This document shows positions 52,442 through 64,000 of a stretch of 64,000 nt of DNA, in pieces. This DNA is from Aurantiochytrium sp. KH105. Its lineage: Eukaryota; Sar; Bigyra; Thraustochytrida; Thraustochytriidae. The position numbers and the translations under genes were made by a program. Location: NCBI GenBank assembly GCA_003116975.1, contig BGKB01000140.1, positions 121,297 through 185,296 of the forward strand, read 5' to 3'. The notes under the pieces were generated by a model that made no database searches, was not told the DNA's origin, and saw nothing but the letters and a program-made list of their open reading frames with translations. Each line of letters opens with the position of its first letter. Position 1 is the stretch's first letter.

Positions 52442-52814
52442 AGAAGACTCTCGCCAAATCTGAATGACATTGGAGAAAGTTCGGAACCTTTTACTTTTCT
52501 CTGTTACATTCGATTGCACTTCTCTCTTGTCTTGCACAAGCAAGCGGAAACAAACCTTTCGTTTTTATGAGGAACAGAGCTGCGCTCTTGCAATGAGATT
52601 GGCGTCCAAGTCTCCAGCTCGCAAGATGCCAAAAACTAATGTTTCGGTGCACGCGACCTCCCGAGACTTCCCTTTTGAGTCACGTAATTCCATAGCAAGA
52701 CTTGCATCCGCTTCCTGCAATCTACTCGAGCAATTTACTGTTAGTGCAGGCCGCATTCGCGCCAAGGCGAGGCGGCGCACACGACAGACACGGAGATCGA
52801 GAGCGAGGTGAAGA
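52442..52814. promoter_or_regulatory. Intergenic region upstream of receptor-like paralogue A
   Basis: 373 bp covering the GH3 3' end and the paralogue A promoter. Two blocks are shared with the region before paralogue B: 52665-52706 (matching 58843-58883 with one indel and one substitution) and about 52772-52814 directly before the ATG, which is essentially identical. Confidence 0.6.
52665..52706 (+). promoter_or_regulatory. Duplicated upstream block, copy A
   Basis: Contains CACGTAATTCCATAGCAAGA, conserved at 58859-58878 upstream of paralogue B. The two copies lie 150 and 130 bp before their ATGs, so the promoter was duplicated with the gene. Confidence 0.6.
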
Positions 52815-55800
52815 ATGCGCGCGACGCAGACGGCGGCGGCCCTGGTCGCGGTCTTGATCGCCTTCGTGTGCGAAGCAGCGTGGACGTGCGATGAGGCAAG
52901 GCGAGGCAGCGGAGATGGCTGCGACTGCGGCTGCGGCGAGCGCGACCCGGACTGCGGCGAAGACGAGCAGCCGATCTTGGCGCGGTGTCACGAGCAGGAC
53001 GGCACGGTGCTGACGCCTGTGAGCAGCGACTGGACATGCCTCGTGGAAGAGAATGCATGTGTTCGCCCAAAGCCAGACTGCAGCGCGCTTCATCGGGACG
53101 AGGGCGCCAATGAGGAGACGTGCGGAGCGTGTTTCGACGGACACGTAAATGCCACTGCGCAGGGACCTTGCAGGCTCCAAGGCGGGGTTCACTTCACCAG
53201 AACTGAAACAGAAGCTTTTAGTACCCTTGTTCAATCTGGCGACGCGATCTATCTTGGAAAATATGGAGTCGTGTCACTGCTTATCCGCAATGGCAACGCA
53301 GTCCTGCTCACAATCGAGTTTTCAATTGCTATACTTCGCTACGTGCTCGATCATGAAAGTGGTGCGTTTGGCTATGGAGAAGAGAAAATTATTTCACGGA
53401 ATAGCGACGCGAACCCCCTGTTAGGTTGTCAGTCTTCGCATACGTTCGCCGATATCGATGGCGACGGCGAGCCAGACTGGATCATACCGTGCGTCAAAGG
53501 GTCCATCAATACGCTTCGCTTCTTTAAAACTCCCGACTTCGAGACTGATGGGGACGACATCCTCTTAGAAGAGAAGGACGAAGCTATATTTGCGCTTGGT
53601 AATGTTGGCGTTGTAGCAGGAGACAACACCGAGCCGGTTCTGCGCGTTCAGGTATCTGACTTTACAGGTGACGGGCTGAACGACCTGGTCTTTGTCCTTA
53701 CATCGGGTGAGCTTCACTTTTGGCCAAATGTTGGTTCACCGGACCGTCAGAAGTGGGTGAAAGGTTTTCAAATGTCGGTGCCAACAGAAGCACGAGTGCT
53801 CGACATTGCCCTCAGTGATATCGACGGAGATGGCCTTATTGATGTGTTTGTGCTGGATGAAAATCGAGTCCAGCTCTTGCTTAATGTGGGCAGGCCTTCC
53901 TGGCCTCAATTTTCTGCACCTGAGAATCCTGAGCGAGTCTATACTATTGCGGGCCTCCCAACTTGCTCGGAGCCCGTGGTAAAAGAGTGCGCAACCTCCT
54001 TTCTTGTTGCCGATATCTTTGGAAAGGGTCATGATGAGATCTTCATTCGCGGTGAAGAACAGGTCTGGTATTTTGCTCGTACGGCTTCCAATCTCGCGTC
54101 GTTTTCTCTTGTCAACGATGAAAGTATTGACAGCTATCTCGAGCCTTGGGGCCTCAGTCATTGTCTTAGCAGCGCCTCAGTGAACTTTGTGGACTATGAT
54201 AACGATGGGGACTCGGACGTGATTTGCGTTCGGCATTTCAACGATACACATGGAGCCATGACATTCATCCGAAACGAGGACTACCAGAGATTCACTCTTG
54301 TGAAAGGAGCAGCTGCTTCTTCTCATGGGTCACCCGCAGAATTTTTCGAACTGGGCGATATATCTCGTCTTGATGATGAACGTAAGTCTGCGGCATTCTT
54401 TGTGGATCTTGACAACGACGGTGACCTCGACATGGTCTTGACTGGGCCAACTGGGGATGTTGATCTTGCCGTTCGGTTATTCGAAAATGACGAAGGCAAC
54501 TTCATCCAGGTTCCAGATCACCAAGATCCATTCCGATCTCTTGAAGACGATACTTCCTACACGTCTTATATTACCCTCGGATACGCAATACCTGGTGAAC
54601 TTTATGCATTCTTTGTCGTATGGGACTTCGGAGGATTTTACGTGCGAGATACGTATGTGCACAATCAGGAGGCGAACAGTCGTTTCGGATTGTTCGCCAA
54701 TGCCGAAGGCAGCGGATTCTTTTTTAATACTGCTGGAAGCCTAGTTTTCGCAGACTTCGACAAAGACAACCACGCAGAAGCGGTCGTATCCATGACAAGC
54801 AAGCCGACGACAAAAAAACTCCGAATCTTGAGGAACATCAATAACGAAAGCTTCATGGAAGTCAGTCTCCCTTCAACGATAGAATTCCCTTTCGCAGCCA
54901 TTATCGCTGTGGCGGATCTCGATGGCGATGGCGACCTTGACATCGTCACGTGGGATCCTCCTAGGTTTATCCCAATCATCAATACGGCTATAGACTGCGC
55001 ATCTCAGTGCTCAGGTGGACGCGGCACATGCGCTTCCAGCGAGAATGCAGGCACATCTGATATTTACCTTCTTGCTCAGCATGCCCAGGGGCTTTCTGGA
55101 GCAGCATTCGCAGCAGGGACCTGCGTTTGTTCTCCTCAGTTCCAGGGTGTTGCGTGCGAGCAATGCGCCCCGGGCCGCTACGGCCTTGACTGCGCAAGCA
55201 CCTGCCCACCGCGCTCGACAACAAATCTTCAGCCGGGAACATTCATCCATCCATTATATCCGAGCATCGACGCCTGCGTGTGCCTCTCGCCGTTTGCAAT
55301 GGACGAGTCTTATACTTGCACTTGCCCAGCTGGCACGTCATACAACTCCAATTTGGACACCTGTGAACCATGTTCACGAGGGTTCTACAAGTCAACGCTG
55401 GGTCTTGCTGCATGTGTAGCGTGTCCTGACCGAATGGTCACGACAGTCACGGGAGCTACAGACGTGTCACAATGCGAGTGTCAAGGTGACTTCGAGCCTG
55501 ACACGAGCTCTGCGGACAAAGCGTGCACCTGCCCGCCAGGTTTCTATCTTAGTGAGGAGAGTCGAGACTGTGAGCCCTGCTCTCCTGGCACGTACAAAAG
55601 TTCTTTTGGCTTGCAAGTTTGCACAGCATGTCCGGTCAGAACCGACACTGACATCAGTGGAGCCAGCCTTTTGTCACAATGTGCTTGCCTCAGCACCTTT
55701 GTGCGTAGTCCCTCCAGCTCCAACGAGGACCAGACGGGCGATTGTACATGCGCTCCTGGCACTACCTTGAACGCTGAAACGATGGCTTGTGAGTCGTGCT

Positions 55801-58517
55801 CGCGCGGGACTTACAAATTGTCTTATGGCCTTGATTTGTGCACTGCATGTCCGGAGGGAACCGATACTGCGAAAAGCGGTGCTAGTCTCTTGTCTCAGTG
55901 CACGTGCACAAGCACTTTCGTTCGCGGTCCCTCCAGCTCCGACGAGGATCAGGCGGGAGATTGTACATGCGCTCCTGGCACAACCTATAACGCTGAAACA
56001 ACGACATGCGAGTCATGCTCGCGCGGGACCTTCAAATCGTCCTATGGTCTTGATGCATGCACGCCATGTCCAGAGAGGACTGACACTGGGAGCAGTGGAG
56101 CCAGCCTTTCGTCTCAGTGTGTTTGCACCGACACCTTCGTGCACGACCCCTTCAGTATAAATGAGGGGCAGACGGGTGAATGCGCATGCGCACCTGGCAC
56201 CACCTTCAAGGCAAATACAACAACATGTGAGTCATGCTCGCGAGGGTTCTATAAGGCCTCTTATGGCCTTGACCCTTGCACTCCATGTCCGGACTGGTCT
56301 GACACACCTGAGCCTGGTGCCATCAGCAAGGTGCAGTGCGAGTGTCAAACGACGTTCGAATTGCACGAAGACGCCTGTACCTGTGGTCCTGGCTTCGAGC
56401 TCGACACGACCAGCAGTGTCTGCCGCGAATGCAGGCTCGGCCACAACAAGTCGAGTGCCGGAACGGAGCCATGCATGACGTGCCCCGAAGGCTCGACCAC
56501 GTTCTCAACTGGGCAAACTTCGTGTGAGCCGGAACATTGCGAGCTTGGCTACGAGCGTGACTCCAATGCCCAATCCTGCGTTCCTTGTCCTCGAGGCTAC
56601 TTTCGTCAGGATCTCACGGCAGCGGCCTGCTATCCGTGTCCTGCAGATCGAGACAGCACTGCATCAACAGGAGCTACCTCGCTGGTCGATTGCGTGGCCG
56701 GTATTGGATATGTCGTGAGCGAAAACGAGACGTCTGCGCTGAGTTGCGACAGCTATGAGAAACTCCGCGTCGGCGCGAACTGTAGCGAAGAAGGCCTTGT
56801 GATCGAGATGCTGCCCATCAAGCAGAACTACTGGCGCATTGCCAACACGAGCTTGGACGTGCGAGCCTGCCCAGAGCCTGTATTCTGCGAGCCGACGGCG
56901 TTGAAACGGTCCAGCGCAGCATCTACTTCACCTCATGACCCATACTGCTCGCCACATCATATCGGCACGCTTTGCGCAAGCTGCGAGGACGGCTTTGCGC
57001 TCGACGGAAGCTCACGTTGCCGCGAGTGCGACTCTGCTCGAAAGTCGCAGGACATGGCCAAGGCTGCTGCGTGGGCGGTTATCGTGCTCATCTTGACGCT
57101 GGCTCCTGCGATCTTTGTGATCTCTACGTCAATTGCAAGACAGCGAGCCGCTACAGAAGCAAAGACAAAGCAGCGTTGCTTATCGTGCATGGTCGAATCT
57201 TGCATCGGATCATGCACTCGCGCTTCTAGCTCCTCGGGCTCGTTCTTGCAGCGATTCGTGGCAGCAAGTCGCGGGAAAGCACTAATTTTTCTCAAGTTCG
57301 CACAGATCGTTCTTGAGGTTGGCACTATTGTGGGCATAATTAGCTACAGCGGGACCGCTGTGACGGCACTTCTCAATGCCAATGTCGGTACACTTCTTCA
57401 AGTCTTCACGATGGGCTGCGTTGCAGAGGTGAACTATTACGTAATAGTCATTGCGGTCACGATGTGGCCAATGCTGTGCGCGCTGGCGCTGTTTGCGACA
57501 GTGTTGATATGCAGATGTATGGGATGGAGCCGAGATTCGGCTCGTGATCTTGCAGTGCGTGTGTTCACAGAGGTCATCGTCTTCATGTACCCTGGTATAT
57601 CGGCGTCGATTCTGTCTGTCTTCGTGTACGACTCCATCAGCTACTATGAGCGCGATTCAAATGGCAATCCTGACCCGTGGCCTTTCCGCGTGCTCCAGCG
57701 CGACCCGACGATCGACTTCGACAGCGATGTAAGCCGAGCCATGCGTGTATACGCAGGTGTGATGATCGGCGTATATCCGGTGGGTGTGGTGTTACTCTTG
57801 GCAGCTGGCATTCACATGGAGCGGAGGTTTGGTGAAAAAAACTCGGAAGCACAAGGATGGCGAGGGGTGTTGATGACTGCGGCGCGCTGTGTGCAGCGCA
57901 AGTACCGAAGCGGACTCGGATGGTATGCATGTCTGGAGCTCCTCCGACGTTTGATGCTGACCTCTGGATTTCTGCTGATGCTTCTCGCGAGCTTTCGACT
58001 GGCATCAAACTACCTGATCGCGTCCAGCGTCTTCTTCTTGTGTGTTCTTCTCTACTTCAAGCCATATGCGCGTCCAGATGATGAGTGTTTCGAGATCATC
58101 TCGCAAGTGCTGCTTGTTGCTCTGGCTCTTGGTGTGAACTCGCTGACAGGTGTGAGTTTAATCACTCCCACCAAGACATCATTCGTCGTGGTGTGGATCT
58201 GCTCACTCGAGCTTGTCGCGTTCGTTGTGACAACTCTTATGGGCAGCACCGTTGCTGGTGTGCGAGATCAAGATAAGGTCGATGGAAACGCGAGCGATGT
58301 GGAGGACGCGCGGAAAGAAAGTCGAGCGGTTGGTCATGATCCTGAATCCGAAAAGACTCGTTCGCTCAATCTCGTTTTGACCGGGTCAAGCGATGGCCTT
58401 GTGACCATTGTTCCGCCGAACAGCCCGGAAGCACGAGAAGCGTCCATGTGGGAAGAGCAAGGTTCTGAAGATGCGAAGTCTCTTCCACGTGCTGTGTTTA
58501 GTCTTTCGAGAACATAA
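52815..58517 (+). CDS. Integrin-like beta-propeller, Cys-rich multi-TM surface protein, paralogue A
   Basis: A 1900-residue protein with a signal peptide ([21 protein letters not shown]). A short Cys-rich start is followed by about seven FG-GAP/VCBS-type repeats with DxDxDG calcium loops (about residues 205-720: [45 protein letters not shown], a degenerate [18 protein letters not shown]), as in an integrin-type propeller. A Cys-rich EGF/ephrin-receptor-like stalk (about 725-1295) includes four exact 73-residue units. About eight hydrophobic segments follow (about 1417-1815), including a [13 protein letters not shown] / [13 protein letters not shown] pair of the kind seen in TRP-like multi-TM protist proteins. 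The tail is Ser/Glu-rich and cytosolic. Likely a plasma-membrane adhesion or sensory protein (inference). Intronless. Confidence 0.88.
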   Translation: MRATQTAAALVAVLIAFVCEAAWTCDEARRGSGDGCDCGCGERDPDCGEDEQPILARCHEQDGTVLTPVSSDWTCLVEENACVRPKPDCSALHRDEGANEETCGACFDGHVNATAQGPCRLQGGVHFTRTETEAFSTLVQSGDAIYLGKYGVVSLLIRNGNAVLLTIEFSIAILRYVLDHESGAFGYGEEKIISRNSDANPLLGCQSSHTFADIDGDGEPDWIIPCVKGSINTLRFFKTPDFETDGDDILLEEKDEAIFALGNVGVVAGDNTEPVLRVQVSDFTGDGLNDLVFVLTSGELHFWPNVGSPDRQKWVKGFQMSVPTEARVLDIALSDIDGDGLIDVFVLDENRVQLLLNVGRPSWPQFSAPENPERVYTIAGLPTCSEPVVKECATSFLVADIFGKGHDEIFIRGEEQVWYFARTASNLASFSLVNDESIDSYLEPWGLSHCLSSASVNFVDYDNDGDSDVICVRHFNDTHGAMTFIRNEDYQRFTLVKGAAASSHGSPAEFFELGDISRLDDERKSAAFFVDLDNDGDLDMVLTGPTGDVDLAVRLFENDEGNFIQVPDHQDPFRSLEDDTSYTSYITLGYAIPGELYAFFVVWDFGGFYVRDTYVHNQEANSRFGLFANAEGSGFFFNTAGSLVFADFDKDNHAEAVVSMTSKPTTKKLRILRNINNESFMEVSLPSTIEFPFAAIIAVADLDGDGDLDIVTWDPPRFIPIINTAIDCASQCSGGRGTCASSENAGTSDIYLLAQHAQGLSGAAFAAGTCVCSPQFQGVACEQCAPGRYGLDCASTCPPRSTTNLQPGTFIHPLYPSIDACVCLSPFAMDESYTCTCPAGTSYNSNLDTCEPCSRGFYKSTLGLAACVACPDRMVTTVTGATDVSQCECQGDFEPDTSSADKACTCPPGFYLSEESRDCEPCSPGTYKSSFGLQVCTACPVRTDTDISGASLLSQCACLSTFVRSPSSSNEDQTGDCTCAPGTTLNAETMACESCSRGTYKLSYGLDLCTACPEGTDTAKSGASLLSQCTCTSTFVRGPSSSDEDQAGDCTCAPGTTYNAETTTCESCSRGTFKSSYGLDACTPCPERTDTGSSGASLSSQCVCTDTFVHDPFSINEGQTGECACAPGTTFKANTTTCESCSRGFYKASYGLDPCTPCPDWSDTPEPGAISKVQCECQTTFELHEDACTCGPGFELDTTSSVCRECRLGHNKSSAGTEPCMTCPEGSTTFSTGQTSCEPEHCELGYERDSNAQSCVPCPRGYFRQDLTAAACYPCPADRDSTASTGATSLVDCVAGIGYVVSENETSALSCDSYEKLRVGANCSEEGLVIEMLPIKQNYWRIANTSLDVRACPEPVFCEPTALKRSSAASTSPHDPYCSPHHIGTLCASCEDGFALDGSSRCRECDSARKSQDMAKAAAWAVIVLILTLAPAIFVISTSIARQRAATEAKTKQRCLSCMVESCIGSCTRASSSSGSFLQRFVAASRGKALIFLKFAQIVLEVGTIVGIISYSGTAVTALLNANVGTLLQVFTMGCVAEVNYYVIVIAVTMWPMLCALALFATVLICRCMGWSRDSARDLAVRVFTEVIVFMYPGISASILSVFVYDSISYYERDSNGNPDPWPFRVLQRDPTIDFDSDVSRAMRVYAGVMIGVYPVGVVLLLAAGIHMERRFGEKNSEAQGWRGVLMTAARCVQRKYRSGLGWYACLELLRRLMLTSGFLLMLLASFRLASNYLIASSVFFLCVLLYFKPYARPDDECFEIISQVLLVALALGVNSLTGVSLITPTKTSFVVVWICSLELVAFVVTTLMGSTVAGVRDQDKVDGNASDVEDARKESRAVGHDPESEKTRSLNLVLTGSSDGLVTIVPPNSPEAREASMWEEQGSEDAKSLPRAVFSLSRT
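55524..56399 (+). repeat. Four 219-bp (73-residue) Cys-rich coding repeats in paralogue A
   Basis: Units begin at 55524, 55743, 55962 and 56181, exactly 219 bp apart, each starting with a C-T/A-C-x-PG pattern and carrying ESCSRGxYKxSYGLDxCTxCP and a CxCxxTF ending. A fifth, older unit of 69 residues precedes them at 55317. Paralogue B lacks them. Confidence 0.9.
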
Positions 58518-58972
58518 CGATAATGTGTATCATGTCTTGGACCGATTCGAAAATGAGACTGACTGGCGAGGGCGCACTGATCCTGATCTACAGGACAATT
58601 TATTTTTGTTTTACTGTATAATTCAGTCACATCACCGCTTCATTCATGTGGAAGTGCCTTTTCCTCCTTTCACACGAAAGTCCGCACCAGAAACCATGCG
58701 GAACATATCTTGAGGCGAAGGCGCTTCTCTCAGCGCATGGGCTGGCGCGTGTATCAGATGTGGCGCTGATTAGTCGAGACCAACAATTGCGCTCTACAAC
58801 TCCGGCCGTGCGCACTTCGTCAGTGTAGGGAAGGTCTCGATGGACTTCCCTTTGAATCACGTAATTCCATAGCAAGACTTGCACGCGCTTATCGACTTGA
58901 ACATTTGAGTACAGGCCGCAGACTTGCAGGCGGCGCACACGACAGACACGGAGATCGAGAGCGAGGTGAAGA
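58518..58972. promoter_or_regulatory. Intergenic region between the tandem paralogues
   Basis: 455 bp holding the end of paralogue A transcription and the paralogue B promoter. The conserved block 58843-58883 and the about 43 bp before the ATG match the region before paralogue A. The remaining sequence shows no recognisable feature. Confidence 0.6.
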
Positions 58973-61900
58973 ATGCGCGCGACGCGGGCGGCGGCGGCCC
59001 TGGTCGCAGTCTTGATCGCCTTCGTGTGCGAAGCAGCGTGGACGTGCGATGAGACAAGGCGAGGCAGCGGAGACGGCTGCGACTGCGGCTGCGGCGAGCG
59101 CGACCCGGACTGCGGCAAAGACGAGCAGCCGATCTTGGCGCGGTGCCACGAGCAGGACGGCACGGTGCTGACGCCTGTGAGCGGCGACTGGACATGCCTC
59201 GTGGAAGAGAATGCATGTGTTCGCCCCAAACCAGACTGCAGCGCGCTTCATCGGGAAGAGAGCGCCAACGAGGAGACGTGCGGCGTGTGTTTCGACGGAC
59301 ACGTCAATGCCACCGCGCAGGGACCTTGTAAATTGCAAAAATTGACTCTATTCTCCAAAGAAGACACTGAAGCCTTTTACGCTCTAGTTGAATATGATGA
59401 TATGATTTATCCTGGAGAAGGCGGACCTCTGTCCTTTTATTCAACAGACAGCCTCTACACGATTGATATGGATATGAGAGGTTTGTCTATATACAGTTTG
59501 GACCGAAGCAGCGGCAGTTTCACAATCAGCGACCATGGTTATTTTTTTGAAGTGGATATACCAGGAAACTGCCAAAGTCTTCATTCCTTTGCGGACATCG
59601 ATGGCGACGGCGAATTGGACTGGATCATACCCTGCATCGAAGACTCCCAGAATGTTCTTCTGCTTTACGAAACCCCTACTTTTACCGGGTCCAAGGTTCA
59701 CTCGAAGGTGAAGTCGCCAGCCCGTTTGAAGCTCCCTAATGTTGGCTCAGAACTCAATGGGAGCGTCGAGCCAATTTTACGCGTTCAGCTCACTGACTTT
59801 ACCGGTGACGAGCTGAGTGATTTGGTCTTCGTCCTTGCCTCGGGAGAGCTTCAGTTTTGGCCGAACGTTGGAACAAACAACAGCTCAAAATGGGAGGAAG
59901 GATTCATGGTGACGATCGCAAGCGAAGGTCTCCTTATCGATGTGGCCACAAGCGACATCAATGGAGATGGACTTACCGATGTGCTGATTCTGGATGAGAG
60001 TGGAGTTCGATTCTTGAAGAATGTGGGCGACCACTCGTGGCCAGAGTTCACTGCACTCACAAGCCCAGATCGTGAATTTAACATCATGGGCTTGCCAAAC
60101 TGCATCGAATCATTGCTCTCAGACTGCGCAAATTCTTTCATTGTTGCTGACATCTTCGACAAGGGGTATGACGAGATCATCATTCGAAGTAGCCAAAATG
60201 TGTGGTACTTTGCCCGAGCTGCTCCTCAGCTTTCGTCATTCTCTTATATGGACGATGCAAGTATCGACGCATATCTGGAGCCGTGGGGGCTTGAAAGCTG
60301 CACTGACAGTTTCTCAGTTCAGTTCGCGGACTACGATGGAGACGGGGACGACGATCTTATTTGCGTGAGCCAGCTTGATGAGACGCACGGGTTCATTACT
60401 TACATTCGCAATGAGGACTACCATAGCTTTGTTCGTGTGACAGGAGCTCCGGCTTCTTCACGAGAAGTGCCGGCGGAAACGTTTGAGCTGGGCGCCATAA
60501 TTTCCACGCAAACCTATCGTAAAACTACAGTATCATTTGAAGATCTCGATGGCGATGGCGATCTCGACATGATGCTATATGGAGAAATGATCGTATATGG
60601 AGAACTAAGTTCGACTTGGGGTGCTCGAGCTTTTGAGAATGCAGATGGAAAATTCATTCAAGTTACAGGCGAAGAAGATCCATTTCGAAATCTCAACCAT
60701 GAAATTCGAAAACTCAAAGGAGAAAGTGGCGCATTCACTCAATTGGCATTCGGGATACTGACTCCTGGTAATTTGCATGCCCTTATCACTAGTGCATTTG
60801 AAATTGATTATAGTGTGGATATCGATTGCGTGCAAGATCAGAAGACAGGCGGCCGCTTCGGGATATTCAGGTGTGCTAAAAATGACCGAGGCGCTTTCGA
60901 ATGGTTCGCTGACCTATTCCTCGCTGACTTGGACAATGATAGCTTCGCAGAGGCGATGATTCTGCAATTCAGCGATTTGACAAGTCGTCGGCTTGAAGTT
61001 TGGAAAGCTAGCAACGACGAGAGCTTTACGGAAGTCAGTCTTCCCTCCACTGTGAGCATTCCAAGCTCTTATATCGTAGCTGCTGTCGATCTTGATGGCG
61101 ATGGAGATCTTGACATCGTTCTATGGTCGGGCAGAAAATTCATTCCAGTCATCAACACGGCCACGGACTGCGCGTCTCAGTGTTCAGGTGGACGCGGCAC
61201 ATGCGCTTCCAGCGAGAATGCAGGCACATCTGATATTTTCCTTCTTGCTCAGCATGCCCAGGGCCTCTCTGGAGCAGCATTCGCAGCAGGGACCTGCGTT
61301 TGTTCTCCTCAGTTCCAGGGTGTCGCCTGCGAGCAATGCGCGCCAGGTCGCTACGGCCCTGACTGCTCAAGCACCTGTCCATTACGCTCAACGACCGACC
61401 TTAAGCCCGGGGCATTCATCCATCCATTATATCCAAGCATCGACACATGCGTGTGCCTCTCGCCGTTTGCAATGGACGAGTCTTATACTTGCACTTGCCC
61501 AGCTGGCACGTCATACAACACCAATTTGGACACCTGTGAACCATGTTCACGAGGGTTCTACAAGTCAACGCTGGGTCTCGCTGCATGTGCAGCGTGTCCT
61601 GAACGAATGTTGACGACAGTCACAGGAGCTATAGACGTGTCACAATGCGAGTGTCAAACGACGTTCGAATTGCACGAAGACGCCTGTACCTGTGGTCCTG
61701 GCTTCGAGCTCGACACGACCAGCAGTGTCTGCCGCGAATGCAGGCTCGGCCACAACAAGTCGAGTGCCGGAACGGAGCCATGCATGACGTGCCCCGAAGG
61801 CTCGACCACATTTTTAACTGGACAAACCTCATGCGAGCCGGAACATTGCGAGCTTGGCTACGAGCGAGACCCCAATACGCAAAGTTGTGTCCCTTGTCCT

Positions 61901-63811
61901 CGAGGTTACTTTCGTCAGGATCTCACGGCAGCGGCCTGCTATCCGTGTCCTGCAGATCGAGACAGCACCGCTTCAACTGGATCTTCTTCGCTGATCGATT
62001 GCGTGGCCGGTATTGGGTATGTCGTCAGCAAAAACGAGACGTCTGCGCTGAGTTGCGACAGCTATGAGAAACTCCGCGTCGGCGCGAACTGCAGCGAAGA
62101 AGGCCTTGTGATCGAGATGCTGCCAATCAAGCAGCACTACTGGCGCATTGCCAACACGAGCTTGGACGTGCGAGCCTGCCCGGAGCCTGTATTCTGCGAA
62201 CCGACGGCGTTGAAACGGGCCAGCGCAGCGTCAACTTCACCTCAGGACCCATACTGCTCGCCACATCATATCGGCACGCTCTGCGCAAGCTGCGAGGACG
62301 GCTTTGCGCTCGACGGAGGCTCACGATGCCGTGAGTGCGACTCTGCTCGAAAGTCGCAGGACATGGCCAAGGCTGTTGCATGGGCGGTGATCGTGCTCAT
62401 CTTGTCGTTGGCTCCTGCAATCTTTGTGATCTCTACGGCAATCGCAAGACAGCGAGCCGCTACAGAAGCAAAGACAAAGCAGCGTTGCTTATCGCGCACG
62501 GTCGTATCTTGCATCGGATCATGCACTCGCGCTTCTGGCTCCTCGGATTCGTTCTTGCAGCGATTTGTGGCAGCAAGTCGCGGGAAGGCACTGATCATTC
62601 TTAAATTTGCGCAGATTGTTCTCGAGGTTGGCACCATTGTGGGCATGATCAGCTACGGCGGGACCGCTGTGACGGCGATTATCAATGCCAATGTCGGTAC
62701 GCTTCTTCAAGTCTTCACGATGGGCTGCGTTGCAGAGGTGAACTACTACGTAATAGTCATTGTGGTCACTGTGTGGCCGATGCTGTGCGCGCTGGCGCTG
62801 TTTGGGGCAGTGTTGATATGCAGATGTATTGGATGGAGTCGAGAGGCGGCTCGTGATCTTGCAGTGCGTGTGTTTACAGAGGTCATCGTCTTTATGTATC
62901 CGGGCATCTCGGCGACGATTCTGTCTGTCTTCGTTTACGACTCCATCAGCTACTATGAGCGCGATCCAGATGGCAATCCTGATCTGCGGCCTTTGCGGGT
63001 GCTTCAGCGCGACCCGACGATCGACTTTGATAGTGATACAAGTCGAGCAATGGGTGTATACGCAGGTGTGATGATCGGCGTGTATCCGGTGGGTGTTGTG
63101 CTACTTTTGGCGACAGCGATCAATATGCAGCGGAACAATGGCACAGAAATATCGGAGATGCACGGATGGCGGGGGGTGCTGATGACCGTGGCGCGCTGTG
63201 TGCAGCGTAAGTATCGAAGTGGACTCGGATGGTATGCATGTCTGGAGCTCATTCGTCGTTTGATGCTGACCTCTGGGTTTCTCCTTATGCTGCTCGCGAG
63301 CTTTCGACTGGCATCAAACTACCTGATCGCGTCAAGTGTCTTCTTCTTGTGCGTGCTTCTCTACTTCAAGCCATATGCGTGTCCAGACGATGAGTGTTTC
63401 GAGATCATCTCGCAAGTGCTGCTTGTCGCTTTGGGGCTTGGTGTAAATTCGCTGACAGGGGTGAGTTCAATCACTCCCACCAAGACATCACCTGTCGTGG
63501 TGTGGATCTGCTCACTCGAGCTTGTCGCGTTCGTTTTGACGACTCTTCTGGGCAGTACCTTTGCTGGTTTTCGAGATCAAGATGATGTCGATAGAAACGT
63601 GAGCGATGTAGAGGACGCGCGGAAAGAAAGTCGATCGGTTGGTCATGATCCTGAATCCAAAAAGACTCCTTCGATTGAGCTCGTTTTGACTGGGCCAAGC
63701 GATGGCTTGCCGTGCAGCCCGGAAGCGCGAGAAGCATCCGTGTGTAAAGAGCAAGGTTCTGAAGATGCGAAGTCTCCACAGCGTGCTGTGTTTAGTCTTT
63801 CGAAAACGTAA
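58973..63811 (+). CDS. Integrin-like beta-propeller, Cys-rich multi-TM surface protein, paralogue B
   Basis: A 1612-residue tandem paralogue of the preceding gene with the same order: signal peptide ([21 protein letters not shown]), Cys-rich start nearly identical to A, propeller with about seven calcium-loop repeats ([63 protein letters not shown]), Cys-rich stalk (about 731-1006) and eight or so hydrophobic segments (about 1131-1530). The propeller has diverged most; stalk ends and membrane module are very similar to A. It lacks 288 residues of stalk present in A, with the junction at the shared CECQ. The loss keeps the frame. The cytosolic tail is shorter and lacks the VTIVPPN segment of A. 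Confidence 0.88.
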   Translation: MRATRAAAALVAVLIAFVCEAAWTCDETRRGSGDGCDCGCGERDPDCGKDEQPILARCHEQDGTVLTPVSGDWTCLVEENACVRPKPDCSALHREESANEETCGVCFDGHVNATAQGPCKLQKLTLFSKEDTEAFYALVEYDDMIYPGEGGPLSFYSTDSLYTIDMDMRGLSIYSLDRSSGSFTISDHGYFFEVDIPGNCQSLHSFADIDGDGELDWIIPCIEDSQNVLLLYETPTFTGSKVHSKVKSPARLKLPNVGSELNGSVEPILRVQLTDFTGDELSDLVFVLASGELQFWPNVGTNNSSKWEEGFMVTIASEGLLIDVATSDINGDGLTDVLILDESGVRFLKNVGDHSWPEFTALTSPDREFNIMGLPNCIESLLSDCANSFIVADIFDKGYDEIIIRSSQNVWYFARAAPQLSSFSYMDDASIDAYLEPWGLESCTDSFSVQFADYDGDGDDDLICVSQLDETHGFITYIRNEDYHSFVRVTGAPASSREVPAETFELGAIISTQTYRKTTVSFEDLDGDGDLDMMLYGEMIVYGELSSTWGARAFENADGKFIQVTGEEDPFRNLNHEIRKLKGESGAFTQLAFGILTPGNLHALITSAFEIDYSVDIDCVQDQKTGGRFGIFRCAKNDRGAFEWFADLFLADLDNDSFAEAMILQFSDLTSRRLEVWKASNDESFTEVSLPSTVSIPSSYIVAAVDLDGDGDLDIVLWSGRKFIPVINTATDCASQCSGGRGTCASSENAGTSDIFLLAQHAQGLSGAAFAAGTCVCSPQFQGVACEQCAPGRYGPDCSSTCPLRSTTDLKPGAFIHPLYPSIDTCVCLSPFAMDESYTCTCPAGTSYNTNLDTCEPCSRGFYKSTLGLAACAACPERMLTTVTGAIDVSQCECQTTFELHEDACTCGPGFELDTTSSVCRECRLGHNKSSAGTEPCMTCPEGSTTFLTGQTSCEPEHCELGYERDPNTQSCVPCPRGYFRQDLTAAACYPCPADRDSTASTGSSSLIDCVAGIGYVVSKNETSALSCDSYEKLRVGANCSEEGLVIEMLPIKQHYWRIANTSLDVRACPEPVFCEPTALKRASAASTSPQDPYCSPHHIGTLCASCEDGFALDGGSRCRECDSARKSQDMAKAVAWAVIVLILSLAPAIFVISTAIARQRAATEAKTKQRCLSRTVVSCIGSCTRASGSSDSFLQRFVAASRGKALIILKFAQIVLEVGTIVGMISYGGTAVTAIINANVGTLLQVFTMGCVAEVNYYVIVIVVTVWPMLCALALFGAVLICRCIGWSREAARDLAVRVFTEVIVFMYPGISATILSVFVYDSISYYERDPDGNPDLRPLRVLQRDPTIDFDSDTSRAMGVYAGVMIGVYPVGVVLLLATAINMQRNNGTEISEMHGWRGVLMTVARCVQRKYRSGLGWYACLELIRRLMLTSGFLLMLLASFRLASNYLIASSVFFLCVLLYFKPYACPDDECFEIISQVLLVALGLGVNSLTGVSSITPTKTSPVVVWICSLELVAFVLTTLLGSTFAGFRDQDDVDRNVSDVEDARKESRSVGHDPESKKTPSIELVLTGPSDGLPCSPEAREASVCKEQGSEDAKSPQRAVFSLSKT

Positions 63812-64000
63812 CGAATTGCCTTGGACTGATGTGTGACTGGATGTGAAACACTTCGCGTGTATGGCGTAACTTGACGAATTCTTCGCCTCGTCGGCAAAAC
63901 GCATTCGCTGCTTTTTTTTTTGGACACAAACGTTGAGTGTACCATCATTGCCTTGGTGGAGGTGGGGAAGGACCGGAATGTCGCCTCGGTGATACCCTGC
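63812..64000. other. 3' flank of paralogue B
   Basis: 189 bp downstream of the last stop codon, with a T run near 63912. No gene is visible before the window ends. Confidence 0.4.

Overview
The window looks like nuclear DNA of a GC-rich, intron-poor, flagellate protist. A marine stramenopile of the thraustochytrid (labyrinthulomycete) type is my best guess. Reasons: a 14.1 kb dynein heavy chain read as a single exon; long intronless ORFs next to one gene with two short GT-AG introns; eukaryote-only families (outer-arm axonemal dynein, transportin-SR-like karyopherin, polycystin-1-like REJ/GPS protein, class II trehalose-phosphate synthase-like protein, peptidyl-serine/hydroxyproline-type glycosyltransferase); and intergenic DNA rich in 4-5 bp microsatellites. 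The taxonomic call is inference; no rRNA or other marker gene is present.

Layout: 1-1807 GC-rich, low-complexity upstream DNA; 1808-4429 (+) Gln-rich nuclear-type protein with an unrecognised domain; 4590-5948 (-) RRM protein; 6634-7737 (+) mitochondrial ornithine carbamoyltransferase; 8174-11641 (-) RGG-box DExH RNA helicase; 12497-26644 (+) axonemal outer-arm dynein heavy chain; 26645-29618 gene-poor repeat island with a DDE transposase remnant, two long CAGA arrays separated by an assembly N, and a CTCTG array; 29619-38225 (+) polycystin-1-like surface protein; 38393-41830 (-) transportin-3-like karyopherin; 43138-47151 (+) CBM20-GT20-TPP fusion that looks like a pseudoenzyme; 47471-49365 (-) three-exon glycosyltransferase; 49877-52441 (+) membrane-anchored GH3 glycosidase; 52815-58517 and 58973-63811 (+,+) tandem paralogues with an integrin-like beta-propeller, a Cys-rich stalk and a multi-TM module.

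Up to 52 kb the genes alternate strand almost perfectly, giving divergent pairs with 0.5-1.3 kb shared upstream regions and convergent pairs with short 3' gaps (160-436 bp). The most interesting items are the CBM20-trehalose-synthase-like protein, which lacks key residues of both catalytic domains; the tandem receptor-like pair, where an exactly 219-bp Cys-rich repeat has expanded or contracted and a 164-bp tract is identical between copies; the polycystin-1-like protein with a Notch-type LNR and no PLAT domain; and the unassigned domain in the Gln-rich protein. Carbohydrate-related genes cluster at 43-52 kb, and dynein plus a polycystin-like protein fit a cell with a flagellated stage.
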